Assembly (NCBI RefSeq): GCF_002155685.1
Contig: NZ_MUYK01000005.1
Coordinates: 124,001-188,000 of the forward strand
Direction of reading: 5' to 3'
Length of the DNA: 64,000 nt
From: Erythrobacter colymbi
GTDB taxonomy: Bacteria; Pseudomonadota; Alphaproteobacteria; Sphingomonadales; Sphingomonadaceae
A model generated the notes under the pieces. It saw only the letters and a list, made by a program, of their open reading frames with translations. It searched no databases and had not been told where the DNA came from. Made by a program: the position numbers and the translations under genes. Of the stretch, positions 44,217 to 62,396 are shown one piece after another. Position 1 is the stretch's first letter. The number at the start of each line of letters is the position of its first letter.

Positions 44217-44305
44217 TGTCCAGTCCTCAGCAGCAGCCGGCGCACCATCGATCCCGCGAATCGGCGCAAGGCCTCGCGTTGTCTATCCTGTTTCGCGGTG
44301 TGATT

Positions 44306-44330
44306 ATTAAAGAAATTTGTTTGCTTTATT
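44306..44330. promoter_or_regulatory. Candidate ROK-repressor operator, site C
   Basis: Third ungapped copy of the 25-bp AT-rich element, between the ROK repressor and the GH2 gene, about 70 bp before the latter's start. It shares TTAAA, AAATTTG, and the final TTATT with sites A and B and differs at a few central positions (TTTGCT instead of CTTATT). Confidence 0.55.
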
Positions 44331-44397
44331 TTTTCCCGCGGATAGTCTGTCCATCGCGGGGCCTCGGAAAGGGAGCACCCGGTGGAGAGGGACAGAC

Positions 44398-47300
44398 ATG
44401 CACAAGATCGCAGGCGGCGTCGCGCTGGTCGCCATACTTGCCGGCTCCGCCGCACTCGGGGCTGCCACGCCGGAGAACGGCGGGCCCTACAACGTCAGCA
44501 TTCTTGAAGGCGGCGTCGGCGTCTCGCGCCCGCTGCAATCGCCGGTTCTGGCCGCCAACGCCTCCTTCACCATCTCCGGTTGGGTGAACCCCGACACCCG
44601 CGACGGCACGATCCTCGCGGTCGGCGATTCTCCCGAGACCTGCCGCTGCCTCGCCCTCGAGGGCGGACGCCCCGTGTTCCGGATGGGCGAGGCCGCGATT
44701 GCCGCGAATGATGCCCTTGCGGCTGGCCAATGGGCCTATCTCGCCGTCACCTTCGACGGGCAGACTGCGACGCTCTACGTGAACGGGAAGCCCGTTGCCG
44801 CCGGCAAGGCGTCGGCTGCGGCCGCTGCCGGACGTATCGCGGTAGCACCGCCGGTATCCGGCAAGCCCCACTTCGGCGGCGATCTCGTCGGGCTGAAGCT
44901 GGACGAGGCCGCCTGGAGCGCCGCCGAGGTGACCGCCGCCCATGCCGCGCGGCCCGCTTTCGATCTCGTCCATATGTGGAAGGTCGGACAGGGCTGGGAA
45001 TGGCAGAACCGCGCCAACACCGGGCTTTGGCGCCCGCAGGATCCCTGGACCCTGCCGCAATCGAGCGTCCCCGCGACCGCGCCCGTCGCCAAGCCGGTGC
45101 CCGCGCAGCCGGCGCTCGTCCCGACCGGCGCGGGGCGCTGGCAGATCAACGGCTGGGAGATGATCGAGGCCGACAAGGCGGGCGGCGAAGGCGCGCAGCT
45201 TTCGGCACCCGGCGGCACCGTCACCGGGTGGTACAAGGCCACCGTGCCGGGCACCGTGCTCCAGACCCTCGTCGATCGGGGCGTCTATCCCGACCCCTAT
45301 TACGCGCTCAACAACCTCGCCATCCCGGAAAAGCTGGCGCGGCAGAGCTACTGGTACCGCACCAGCTTCGAGGTACCCGCCGAGGCTGCGGGCAAGCTGA
45401 CCCAGATCCGCTTCAACGGGGTCAACTATTCCTCCGAGGTCTGGATCAATGGCAAGGCGGTCGGCGGCACCACGGGCGCCTTCATCCGCGGCCAGTTCGC
45501 CTTCACGCCGGTCGCGGGCCGCAATGTCGTCGCGATCAGGGTCAACCCGCCACCGCACCCGGGCACGCCGCACGAGCAATCGATCAAGGGCGGGGTCGGC
45601 GAGAATGGCGGCCAGCTCGCGATCGACGGGCCGACTTTCGTCGCGACCGAGGGCTGGGACTGGATCCCCGCGATCCGGGACCGCAACACCGGCCTGTGGC
45701 AGAACGTCGAACTGATCGCGACCAATGCTGTGGAGATCGGTGACCCGCAGATCATCACCGATCTTCCCCTGCCGCGGATCGACAGCGCGGACCTCTATGT
45801 CCGCGTGCCGGTGGCCAACCGCAGCGCCGCCCAGGTACGCACGAGGGTAACGGTGAGCATCGCCGGCGCGCAGCTTCAGCGTGAAGTCGTCGCGGCACCC
45901 CGCTCCACCACTCTCGTCGAATTCTCGCCCCGCACCGACGCGGCGCTGACCGTGCGCAACCCCGAGCTGTGGTGGCCCAACGGCTATGGCAAGCCGACGC
46001 TGCACACCGCCAGCATCGCCGTTTCGGCCGACGGCAAGGTCTCCGACCGGCGCGACGTGCGCTTCGGCATCCGCGAGGTGAGCTACGACCTCGGCCTGTT
46101 CGACAGCGCCGGCAAGCTTGCCCGGGTCGAGGTGCAGACCACCGATGGCGGGCTCGCGGGCACCAAGCTGATCGATGTGACGCACGAGGCGATCAAGGAA
46201 AGCCCGACCGGCTGGGCCGCCTCGCTCACCAAGGCGGGCGAGGCCTCCCCCGCCGTCACCCCCGTCACCGATTACACCATCCCCGAGCCGCACCTCGCGA
46301 TCCGCGTCAACGGCGTACGCATCGCCGCGCGCGGCGGCAACTGGGGGATGGACGATGCCATGAAGCGCATCTCTCGCGCGCGGTTGGAGCCCTATTTCCG
46401 CCTCCAGCGCGAGGCGAACATGAACATCATCCGCAACTGGATGGGCACCAACACCGAACCCGAATTCTACGATCTGGCCGACGAGAACGGGCTGATGGTG
46501 CTCAACGATTTCTGGCAATCGACCCAGAACTTCCAGGTCGAACCGCAGGACCCGCAGCTGTTCCTCGCCAACGCGGCGGACACCATCGCACGCTACCGGA
46601 ACCACCCCTCGATCATCCTGTGGTTCGGCCGCAACGAGGGCGTGCCCTATCCGCAATTGAACGAGGGGCTCGACGATCTGGTCTTCCGGCTCGACGGCAC
46701 CCGCTGGTTCAACGGCAGCTCGAACGTCGTGAACCTCCAGTATTCCGGCCCCTACAACTACCGCGCGCCCGAGGGATATTTCACCAACCTTGCCACCGGC
46801 TTCTCGGTCGAGACCGGCACGCCCTCGCTCTCGACACTGGAATCGATCCGCTCCTACACCCCCGCACCCGACCAGTGGCCGCTGTCGGACACGCTCGCCT
46901 ATCACGACTGGCACTTTGCCGGGAACGGCGACACCAAGACCTTCATGGAGACGCTCGCCCGCATGTTCGGGCCGGGCACGAGCCTGCCCGATTTCGAGCG
47001 CAAGGCGCAGATGATGAACCTCGAAACGCACAAGGCGATGTACGAGGGGCTGAACGCGCATCTGTGGACCAAGAACACCGGGCGTCTGCTGTGGATGACG
47101 CACCCCGCATGGCCATCGAACGCGTGGCAGATCTACAGCTGGGACTATGACACCCACGCCGCCTATTACGGCGCGCGCAAGGCGGCCGAGCCGCTGCATA
47201 TCCAGCTCAACCTGCCCGACGACGGGCTGGCGGTGATCAATTCGACCCGCGAGGACCGCGCGGGCCTGACGGCCTCCGTCCGCGTGACCGACCTTGCGGG

Positions 47301-47802
47301 CAAGACCCTGTTCGCCCGTACCGATGCGCTCTCGGCCGCCGCCAACCGTGTGGCGAACCTTGCTCCCGTCCCGCTCGCCGATTTCTTCGCGGCAAACCCG
47401 ATGGTGCTGGTGAAGCTCGAACTGCGCGATGCTGCGGGGACGCTGGTGAGCGAGAACTTCTATTGGCGCGGGAAGGACGAGGCGGCCTATCAGGCGCTCG
47501 GCGCGATGCCCTCGGTGGCGCTAGCGGCGAGCCTTTCGAAGCCGAAGGTCGATGGCGAAGACAAGGTCGTCAGCGTCACGCTGCGCAACGCATCGGCCAC
47601 ACCTGCGCTGGCTGCGAAGGTGACGCTGGTCGATGCGAGGGGCGAGCGCATCCTGCCCGCCTTCTACAGCGACAACTACGCCTCGCTGATGCCGGGCGAG
47701 ACGCGCACGATCACGATCCGCTACCCCGCCACCCGCACCGATCCGCCGCAGATCACCCTGCGCGGCTGGAACGTCGCCGAAGCCCGCGTGCGCGTAAAGT
47801 GA
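44398..47802 (+). CDS. Secreted LamG + glycoside hydrolase family 2 enzyme
   Basis: 1134 residues from ATG 44398 with GGAGAGG upstream. Signal peptide (MHKIAGGVALVAILAGSAAL), then a LamG/concanavalin-like domain to about 200 (NASFTISGWVNPDTRDGTIL, WAYLAVTFDGQTATLYVNG). A GH2 sandwich follows (YWYRTSFEVP, VNYSSEVWINGKAVGG, ELWWPNGYG) and a TIM barrel with RNWMGTNTEPEFYDLADENG and LWFGRNEG, whose Asn-Glu carries the acid/base. The subfamily resembles exo-beta-glucosaminidase or beta-mannosidase-type GH2 enzymes; substrate is not certain. The carboxylesterase start overlaps its stop by 4 nt. Confidence 0.88.
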   Translation: MHKIAGGVALVAILAGSAALGAATPENGGPYNVSILEGGVGVSRPLQSPVLAANASFTISGWVNPDTRDGTILAVGDSPETCRCLALEGGRPVFRMGEAAIAANDALAAGQWAYLAVTFDGQTATLYVNGKPVAAGKASAAAAAGRIAVAPPVSGKPHFGGDLVGLKLDEAAWSAAEVTAAHAARPAFDLVHMWKVGQGWEWQNRANTGLWRPQDPWTLPQSSVPATAPVAKPVPAQPALVPTGAGRWQINGWEMIEADKAGGEGAQLSAPGGTVTGWYKATVPGTVLQTLVDRGVYPDPYYALNNLAIPEKLARQSYWYRTSFEVPAEAAGKLTQIRFNGVNYSSEVWINGKAVGGTTGAFIRGQFAFTPVAGRNVVAIRVNPPPHPGTPHEQSIKGGVGENGGQLAIDGPTFVATEGWDWIPAIRDRNTGLWQNVELIATNAVEIGDPQIITDLPLPRIDSADLYVRVPVANRSAAQVRTRVTVSIAGAQLQREVVAAPRSTTLVEFSPRTDAALTVRNPELWWPNGYGKPTLHTASIAVSADGKVSDRRDVRFGIREVSYDLGLFDSAGKLARVEVQTTDGGLAGTKLIDVTHEAIKESPTGWAASLTKAGEASPAVTPVTDYTIPEPHLAIRVNGVRIAARGGNWGMDDAMKRISRARLEPYFRLQREANMNIIRNWMGTNTEPEFYDLADENGLMVLNDFWQSTQNFQVEPQDPQLFLANAADTIARYRNHPSIILWFGRNEGVPYPQLNEGLDDLVFRLDGTRWFNGSSNVVNLQYSGPYNYRAPEGYFTNLATGFSVETGTPSLSTLESIRSYTPAPDQWPLSDTLAYHDWHFAGNGDTKTFMETLARMFGPGTSLPDFERKAQMMNLETHKAMYEGLNAHLWTKNTGRLLWMTHPAWPSNAWQIYSWDYDTHAAYYGARKAAEPLHIQLNLPDDGLAVINSTREDRAGLTASVRVTDLAGKTLFARTDALSAAANRVANLAPVPLADFFAANPMVLVKLELRDAAGTLVSENFYWRGKDEAAYQALGAMPSVALAASLSKPKVDGEDKVVSVTLRNASATPALAAKVTLVDARGERILPAFYSDNYASLMPGETRTITIRYPATRTDPPQITLRGWNVAEARVRVK

Positions 47803-49280
47803 GGCTCCGGCTCGCGCCCCTCGCGTTCGCGCTCGCGGCGCTGCCTGCCGCCGCGGAGCCTGCGCCCGAGCCTGTCACGGTAACGGGCGGGCAGGTGCAG
47901 GGGCGGAGCGACGCCGACGGGCGCACCCGCATCTTCGAAGGCATCCCCTTCGCCGCGCCTCCGCTCGGCGCGCTGCGCTGGCGCCCGCCCGCTCCGGTGG
48001 TCCCGTGGAACGGCGTGCGCGCCGCCGACAAACCCGCGCCCGCCTGCCTGCAGAACGATTACGGCTGGAACCGCGCCAACCATCTCTTCGCCTCGGAAGA
48101 CTGCCTGACTCTCGACATCCGCACGCCCGCCAAGCCCGGCGAACGCCTGCCGGTGATGGTCTGGATTCACGGCGGCTCCAACCGCGCGGGCGGCTCGGGC
48201 GGGACGGTGTCGAGCCGCATCACCGATTCTGGCGTGGTGCTCGTCGCCATCCAGTACCGGCTCGGCATCTTCGGCTTCCTCGCCCGCCGCGATCTCGCTG
48301 CCGAACAGGACGGCGCGAGCGGCAATTACGGGCTGATGGACCAGATCGCAGCGCTGCGCTGGATCAGGGACCACATCGCGCGGTTCGGGGGCGATCCGGC
48401 CAATGTCACCATCTTCGGCGAGAGCGCGGGCAGCCAGGACGTCTCGCTCCTGCTCGCAGCGCCGGAAGCTCGCGGGCTATTCCGCAAAGCGATCCTGCAA
48501 AGCGGCACACCCGGCTTCGGCATGCCGCCCCGACCGCTTGGCGAGGCCTTCGCCATCGGCGACCAGCTCGGCGGCAGCCTCCCCGAGCTGCGCAACACCC
48601 CCGCCCCGGCGCTGCTGGCGGCCGACCTCAAGCTGCGCGATGCTGCCTTGTGGAACCAGGACTTCATGTGGCTGCGCACCACCATCGATGGCCGCGTGCT
48701 GCCGCGTGATCCGCGCGCCTTGCTGGACGAGGCGCCGCCCCGCCCCGTCATCATCGGCACCAACCGTTTCGAATTCGGCCCTCCCCCGGGCACCATCGAT
48801 GTCGCCGCCTATGCCGCTCACTGGTTCGGCGACAAGGCCGCTGCCGCGCTCGCCTTCTACCACGCCGAGGACGCCGCCGGCCCCGATCCCCGCCTCGGCC
48901 CGATGGAGGCGCGGATGGAGACCGACGTCGTGTTCCGCTGCCCGGCCGGCAACCTCGCGCAGCTTCTGACGCGGCAGGGCTGGCCGGTCTGGCGCTACGA
49001 ATTCGACGTCCCGCCGCGCGGCGCTGACCCATCAACCCTTACCGCCCACGCGGCCGAGATTCCCTATATCCTTGACCGCCTTCCGCTGGGGCCAACAACT
49101 CCCTCCCCCCTGATCCAGAACTACTGGACCAACTTCGCGAAGGCGGGCGACCCCAACGGACGCGGAATGCCACGCTGGGGGCGGTTCGCGCGCGGGGCAT
49201 ATCTGGCGATGGAGCCGCAAGGCCTCGCCATGCGCCGCAATCTGCGCGCGCGGCCCTGCGACCTCGTGTCAGAAATCTAG
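47799..49280 (+). CDS. Secreted type B carboxylesterase
   Basis: 493 residues from GTG 47799 (GTGA overlap with the GH2 stop), giving a short signal peptide (LRLAPLAFALAALPAAA). Type B carboxylesterase features: FEGIPFAAPPLGALRW, SEDCLTLDI, VMVWIHGGSN (oxyanion hole), FGESAGSQ with the nucleophilic Ser, and TAHAAEIPYI with the catalytic His. It probably removes acetyl or other acyl groups from the glycan before or after GH2 action, since the two genes are translationally coupled. Confidence 0.9.
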   Translation: MRLRLAPLAFALAALPAAAEPAPEPVTVTGGQVQGRSDADGRTRIFEGIPFAAPPLGALRWRPPAPVVPWNGVRAADKPAPACLQNDYGWNRANHLFASEDCLTLDIRTPAKPGERLPVMVWIHGGSNRAGGSGGTVSSRITDSGVVLVAIQYRLGIFGFLARRDLAAEQDGASGNYGLMDQIAALRWIRDHIARFGGDPANVTIFGESAGSQDVSLLLAAPEARGLFRKAILQSGTPGFGMPPRPLGEAFAIGDQLGGSLPELRNTPAPALLAADLKLRDAALWNQDFMWLRTTIDGRVLPRDPRALLDEAPPRPVIIGTNRFEFGPPPGTIDVAAYAAHWFGDKAAAALAFYHAEDAAGPDPRLGPMEARMETDVVFRCPAGNLAQLLTRQGWPVWRYEFDVPPRGADPSTLTAHAAEIPYILDRLPLGPTTPSPLIQNYWTNFAKAGDPNGRGMPRWGRFARGAYLAMEPQGLAMRRNLRARPCDLVSEI

Positions 49281-49290
49281 GAGCGCCGCG

Positions 49291-50094
49291 ATGAAACTCG
49301 AGACGATGCTGGTCGAAAAGCCCTGGGGGCGCACCGACCTGCCCGGCATCTTCACCGATGCCGCGGATCGCCGGATCGGAGAGGTCTGGTTCGACGCCGC
49401 TGAACGCCCGCTTCCGCTGCTGGTCAAATGGCTGTTCACCTCCGAGCGCCTCTCGATCCAGGTTCACCCGAACGACACGCAGGGCCGCGCGCATGGCTTT
49501 GTCTCGGGCAAGGAGGAATGCTGGGTGGTCGTCGCGGCCGAGCCCGGCGCTGTGCTGGGCATCGGGACGCGGGTCGCCCTCGATGCGGAAACGCTGCGCC
49601 GCGCGGCGCTCAATGGCGAGATCGAGGGGATGATGGACTGGAAGCCTGTGTGCGCGGGCGACTATTTCTACATCCCGGCCGGAACCGTCCATGCGATCGG
49701 CGCGGGCGTGACGCTGGTCGAGGTGCAGCAGAACGCCGACGTCACCTATCGCCTCTACGATTACGGCCGCCCGCGCGAGCTTCACCTCGATGCCGGTATC
49801 GCCGTCTCGCGCGCGCGGCCCTATGCCGATGCGCGGACAGGACGGCTGAACTCCGCCCGGTCGCAGCATCTCGTCGAAGGCCCGCATTTCGACCTGTGGC
49901 ACTTGCGCGGCGAAGCGATTGCGGACTGGACCACGCGCTTTGCCGGGCTGTGGGTCGTGCCGCTGTCCGGCACCGTCGAGGCCGCAGGCACCAGCGCGGG
50001 TGTGGGCGAGTGCCTCTATCTGCCCGACCGCACCGCGCTCGCCGCCAGCGCGGATGCCGCCGTTCTGGTCGCCCTCGCCCCCACGGATGGCTGA
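49291..50094 (+). CDS. manA: Class I mannose-6-phosphate isomerase-like protein
   Basis: 267 residues, shorter than E. coli ManA (~390) but with its zinc-site text: SIQVHPND, GKEECWVVV and IPAGTVHAIGAG. KPWGRTDLP near the start is also typical. It interconverts mannose-6-phosphate and fructose-6-phosphate. AGGAG precedes the ATG, 10 bp after the esterase stop. With the ROK kinase it would route an imported hexose into glycolysis, the main reason to suspect a mannose-containing substrate. Confidence 0.88.
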   Translation: MKLETMLVEKPWGRTDLPGIFTDAADRRIGEVWFDAAERPLPLLVKWLFTSERLSIQVHPNDTQGRAHGFVSGKEECWVVVAAEPGAVLGIGTRVALDAETLRRAALNGEIEGMMDWKPVCAGDYFYIPAGTVHAIGAGVTLVEVQQNADVTYRLYDYGRPRELHLDAGIAVSRARPYADARTGRLNSARSQHLVEGPHFDLWHLRGEAIADWTTRFAGLWVVPLSGTVEAAGTSAGVGECLYLPDRTALAASADAAVLVALAPTDG

Positions 50095-50191
50095 TGCGCC
50101 GCACCGCCGCGCCCTGCCCCGGGCGGCTTGACAGGCGCGGGGCTGTCGGTCTCAATCCCCGCCTGTCGGTGGACAGCAAATGGGGGCGGCG

Positions 50192-51847
50192 ATGCGGTAT
50201 CTTCTGGTGTTTCTGGGTTTCGTCCTAGCCCTCGCTGCGCCGCTGCGGGCCGAGGACGCCGCGCCCGCCGACCATGACCGCCTCGTCGCGCTCGACCGCG
50301 AATTGCGGGACTACATGCTGCCGGGCTTCACCGCGGGCGTCGTGCTCGATTCCGGCGCGCGGATCGGGGATGTCTATTCCGACGCCGTGATGGCGCAGAA
50401 GCTCGCAGGGCTCGACCGGTTCGAGAACGCCCTCGCGGCGCTCCCCGTCGCCGCATGGCCGCGCGCGCAGCAGGTCGATTATCTGGCGGTGAAGTCGGTG
50501 CTCAACGGCTACCGCTTCAACCTCGAAGTGCTCCGCCCGTGGAAGCGCGATCCGGGCTTCTACCTCGATCCGCTGATGGCGGTCGCCTTCACCGAAGTGA
50601 CAGGGGACGAAGCGGCCATCGCCAAGCTGCGCGAGCGGCTGCGCGCGGTGCCGCCGCTGCTGTCCTCGGCCAAGGGCAACCTCACCGAAGTCGCGGGGGA
50701 CTTCGCCGACCTTGCGCTCCACAATCTCGACAACTCCGACGGGGTGAACCACTACCATCCCTATCGCGCCGTCCCGCCTGCCGGGATCATCGGATGGTAT
50801 GAAGACCTGCTCACCCGCAGCCGCAAGACGCGCCCCGATCTCGTCGCCGATGTCACCGCCGCACGCGATGCGCTGGTGGCCTTCCGCGACTGGCTGCGCG
50901 CCGGACGCCCGCAGATGACCGCACCGGGCGGCGTGGGCGCGGCCCGCTATGACTGGTACATCCGCCACGTCCGCATGATCCCGCTGACAGCCGCCGAAAT
51001 GCAGGTGCTGGCCGAGCGCGAATACGAAAGGACGCGCGCCTCGCTGGCGCTGCTGCGCCACCGCAACCGCAATCTGCCCGCGCTTACCCTGTCACAGAGC
51101 GCGGCGGAGCAAGCCGGGAAGATCGCCGCCACAGACGCCCGCGTGCGCCAGTTCCTGAAGGACGAAGAGATCGTCACCGTCCCCGACGACGTCGGCGATC
51201 TCGGCAGCAACACGCCCTATATCGAGCGGCCGGGCGGGCCCAATTTCTGGGAGCAGATCCAGTTCCGCGATCCGATCCCCGATCACCTCCACGCGGTGAT
51301 CCCCGGCCACCGTTTCGACGCGGTGCTGGCCGAGCGCGACACCCGCCCGATCCGCAGCACCTACAGTGACGGCGGGCGCGCCGAGGGATGGGCGACCTAT
51401 CTGGAAGATGCGCTGACGCTGGCCGGAGCGACCCGCCATGAACCGCGCGCCGACGAGTTCATCGCGCTGTTCGGCATATTCCGCGCCGTGCGGGTGCCAG
51501 CCGACATCGCCATGCAGCAGAACCGTTCGAGCGTGAGCGAGGCGGTCGAATTCATGCGCCAGCGCACGCCGTGGCTCGACGAGGACGTCGCGCGGGTCGA
51601 TGCGGAGATCTACCTGCGCCGCCCGCCGGGCTACGGGATCGCCTATACCATCGGCAAGATGCAGATGGACGCGCTGCTCGCCGACCGCGCGACCCAGCTG
51701 GGCGATGCCTTCTCCTTGCGCGAGTTCCACGACCAGTTTCTCGCCGCGGGGCGCCTGCCGATCGCGCTGGTGCGTTACGAGATGACCGGCGCGGACGACG
51801 AGGTGGCGCTGTTCTGGAACACGCCGCCGATCCCGCCCGCGAACTAG
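50192..51847 (+). CDS. DUF885-family secreted protein
   Basis: 551 residues from ATG 50192 (MRYLLVFLGFVLALAAPLRA signal peptide). DUF885 features: LRDYMLPGF, DPLMAVAFTEV, LLSSAKGNL, a long helical body, and TYSDGGRAEGWATYLEDALTL, the equivalent of the EGWALYAE motif, then FMRQRTPWLDEDVARVDAEIY and YTIGKMQMDALL. These proteins are helical and thought to be metallopeptidase-like; activity is poorly defined. It may trim peptides attached to the glycan. Its stop overlaps the convergent gltX stop by 4 nt. Confidence 0.82.
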   Translation: MRYLLVFLGFVLALAAPLRAEDAAPADHDRLVALDRELRDYMLPGFTAGVVLDSGARIGDVYSDAVMAQKLAGLDRFENALAALPVAAWPRAQQVDYLAVKSVLNGYRFNLEVLRPWKRDPGFYLDPLMAVAFTEVTGDEAAIAKLRERLRAVPPLLSSAKGNLTEVAGDFADLALHNLDNSDGVNHYHPYRAVPPAGIIGWYEDLLTRSRKTRPDLVADVTAARDALVAFRDWLRAGRPQMTAPGGVGAARYDWYIRHVRMIPLTAAEMQVLAEREYERTRASLALLRHRNRNLPALTLSQSAAEQAGKIAATDARVRQFLKDEEIVTVPDDVGDLGSNTPYIERPGGPNFWEQIQFRDPIPDHLHAVIPGHRFDAVLAERDTRPIRSTYSDGGRAEGWATYLEDALTLAGATRHEPRADEFIALFGIFRAVRVPADIAMQQNRSSVSEAVEFMRQRTPWLDEDVARVDAEIYLRRPPGYGIAYTIGKMQMDALLADRATQLGDAFSLREFHDQFLAAGRLPIALVRYEMTGADDEVALFWNTPPIPPAN

Positions 51848-53190
51848 GCCGCAGCGCGGCTCAGGCGGGCGCGGGCCTCGGCCTCGCCGATCAGCGGGAG
51901 CAGCTCGCCCATATCGGGGCCGTGGTCCATGCCGGTGAGGGCCTGACGCAGCGGCAGGAACAGCGCGCGGCCCTTGCGGCCAGTGGCCTCCTTGAGCGTT
52001 GCGGTAAGCGCGCCCCACGGATCATCGCCCCATGCCAGCGCCTGCGCGGCCTGAGCGAGGAAGGCCTTGTCCTCGTCGGAGAAAGCGGGCTGTTCGACCG
52101 GCCCGGTCACCAGCCTCCACCAGTCCGCCGCCTCGCCGATATGCGCAAGGTTCGGGCGCACCGCATGCCAGCCCGCCGCGTCCATGCCTTCGGGCAGGCG
52201 CGCGGCGACAGCCTCGAACGGCAGCTGATGGACGATACCGGCACTGAGGCGCTCCAGATCTTCCTCGTCGAACTTCGCAGGCGCACGGCCGAAGGTCGAC
52301 AGATCGAAGCTGGCGGTCAGCGCGGCACGGTCGGCAACAGGCTCGACCGGCCGCGAGGTGCCCAGCCGCGCCAGCAGCGCGATGATCGCCTCCGGCTCGA
52401 TCCCGCGCTCGCGGAAGGCATCGCAGCCGAGCGATCCGAGGCGCTTCGAAAGCTTGCCCTCGCGGCCCACCAGCAGCGCCTCGTGGGCGAAGGCGGGGAG
52501 CGGTTTTGCTGCAGCAAAGTCTGCAGCATAAAGTGCGGTAAATATCTGGATTTGCACGGCAGTGTTGGACACGTGGTCTTCGCCGCGCAGGACCTGCGTG
52601 ACGCCCATGTCGATGTCGTCGACCGCGCTCGGCATCATATAGAGCCACGATCCGTCGGCGCGGCGGATGACGGGGTCGGAGAGCTGCGCGGCGTCGAACT
52701 TCTGCGTGCCGCGGATGCCGTCCTCCCATGCGATGGGTTCGGCGTGATCGAGCAGGAAGCGCCAGTGGGGGGCGTTGCCTGCCGCCTCCTGCGCGGCGCG
52801 CTCGGCCTCGGTCAGTTTCAGCGCCGCGCGGTCGTAGATCGGCGGGAGGCCGCGGCCCAGAGCGATCTTGCGCTTGACGTCGAGCTCCTGCGCGGTCTCG
52901 TAGCACGGGTAGATCCGCCCCGCCGCCCGCAGCGCTGCGAAGGCCGCTTCGTAACGCTCGAGCCGCGCCGACTGGCGCTCCTCACGGTCACAATCGAGCC
53001 CCAACCAGGTAAGGTCCGCGCGGATCGCCTCGACATAGTCCTCGCGGCTGCGCGCAGCATCGGTGTCGTCGATCCGCAGGATGAAGGTCCCGCCCGCTTG
53101 CCGCGCGAGCATCCAGTTGTGGAGTGCGGTGCGGATGTTGCCGACATGCAGCCGGCCGGTGGGCGATGGGGCAAAGCGGGTGATGGTCAT
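51844..53190 (-). CDS. gltX: Glutamate--tRNA ligase
   Basis: 448 residues from ATG 53190 (MTITRFAPSPTGRLHVGNIR). Class I signatures: HVGN in the HIGH position and KLSKRLGSLG as KMSKS; catalytic-site text LRIDDTDAARS and YDRAAL; a C-terminal anticodon-binding domain is present. The frame open further to 53388 is not coding. Charges tRNA-Glu; in many Alphaproteobacteria a second copy also exists. It follows a small conserved gene (40-bp gap) on the same strand. Confidence 0.95.
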   Translation of the reverse strand: MTITRFAPSPTGRLHVGNIRTALHNWMLARQAGGTFILRIDDTDAARSREDYVEAIRADLTWLGLDCDREERQSARLERYEAAFAALRAAGRIYPCYETAQELDVKRKIALGRGLPPIYDRAALKLTEAERAAQEAAGNAPHWRFLLDHAEPIAWEDGIRGTQKFDAAQLSDPVIRRADGSWLYMMPSAVDDIDMGVTQVLRGEDHVSNTAVQIQIFTALYAADFAAAKPLPAFAHEALLVGREGKLSKRLGSLGCDAFRERGIEPEAIIALLARLGTSRPVEPVADRAALTASFDLSTFGRAPAKFDEEDLERLSAGIVHQLPFEAVAARLPEGMDAAGWHAVRPNLAHIGEAADWWRLVTGPVEQPAFSDEDKAFLAQAAQALAWGDDPWGALTATLKEATGRKGRALFLPLRQALTGMDHGPDMGELLPLIGEAEARARLSRAAA

Positions 53191-53230
53191 GCCACGCGCG
53201 GTAAAGCGCGCGAGGCCCGCCCGCAAGCGC

Positions 53231-53668
53231 TCACAGCCCGCGGATTTCCGCAGCGGCAAGCGCCAGCGCGCTCTCCCATAGGCGGTGCGCGCGGTCGGCC
53301 CGGACAAGCCCTTCGAGCGCCGCCTCGAAGCCCGGGCGATCGCCCTCCGCCGCCGCATCGACGAAGGCGCCGATGGTCGCTTCGTCATGGCTCAGCAACC
53401 GGCAACAGAAGCGCGAGACGTGGATGTTCTCGGGCCAGGTCGCGGCAATGGAATGGGCGAGGATCAGCGCCTTGGCGGCGACATCGACGCTGCCGAGCCG
53501 GTTCGCCAGCTCCGGCACCGGATCGCGCCCCGCCCGCTCGTGCAGGGCGATGAGGCGGAGCGCGTGGACGAAGCGCCCGGCGATCGGCCCCAGTCGCTCG
53601 ACCCGGAGCGGGGCGGCCAGCGCGGCGATCGTCTGGCGGGCGGCGTCGGTGGGAATCGGATGAGGCAT
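53231..53668 (-). CDS. Conserved hypothetical protein upstream of gltX
   Basis: 145-residue helical protein (MPHPIPTDAARQTIAALAAP..., KALILAHSIAATWPENIHVSR, CCRLLSHDEATIGAFVDAA). No family was recognised. It has a conserved-looking Cys pair and acidic helices but no signal peptide or catalytic motif. Same strand as gltX and probably cotranscribed; the rpoC terminator lies 90 bp upstream. The high Ala/Arg content raises some doubt, but codon use matches neighbouring core genes better than the opposite-strand frames. Confidence 0.6.
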   Translation of the reverse strand: MPHPIPTDAARQTIAALAAPLRVERLGPIAGRFVHALRLIALHERAGRDPVPELANRLGSVDVAAKALILAHSIAATWPENIHVSRFCCRLLSHDEATIGAFVDAAAEGDRPGFEAALEGLVRADRAHRLWESALALAAAEIRGL

Positions 53669-53757
53669 GGCAACTCGCAGCGGTTGGTGGAACTGCGCTC
53701 AACCTATCTAGTTGCGAGTGATTTGCAATAGCGTAAATGCGGTATCCGAACAAACAA

Positions 53758-53792
53758 AAGCCCCGCCGGAGCAGACGCTCCAGCGGGGCCTT
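53758..53792 (-). terminator. Rho-independent terminator after rpoC
   Basis: On the minus strand a 13-bp stem (GCCCCGCTGGAGC pairs with GCTCCGGCGGGGC, one G-T type mismatch) with a GTCT loop is followed by TTTTGTTTGTT. It lies 30 bp past the rpoC stop and ends the rpoBC transcript. Confidence 0.88.
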
Positions 53793-53821
53793 GTCGTCGC
53801 CGGAAGGGCGAGGCGGGGAGC

Positions 53822-58123
<4,302 letters not shown>

Positions 58124-58205
58124 GACTGTGTTCCCTTAGGGGGATGAAATTCGTGTGCGGCGGTGGCGGGGGAGCGCCCGATTGTCTTGGCGCCCCCCGC
58201 GCCCC

Positions 58206-62396
<4,191 letters not shown>

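Noticed and set aside
44326..47199. 957-codon minus-strand frame opposite the GH2 gene
   Set aside because: Antisense shadow of a gene with clear LamG and GH2 motifs.
26272..53190. HipA targeting GltX as a designed pair
   Set aside because: E. coli HipA does phosphorylate GltX, but gltX here is a distant core gene with its own context; co-location in the window is not evidence.
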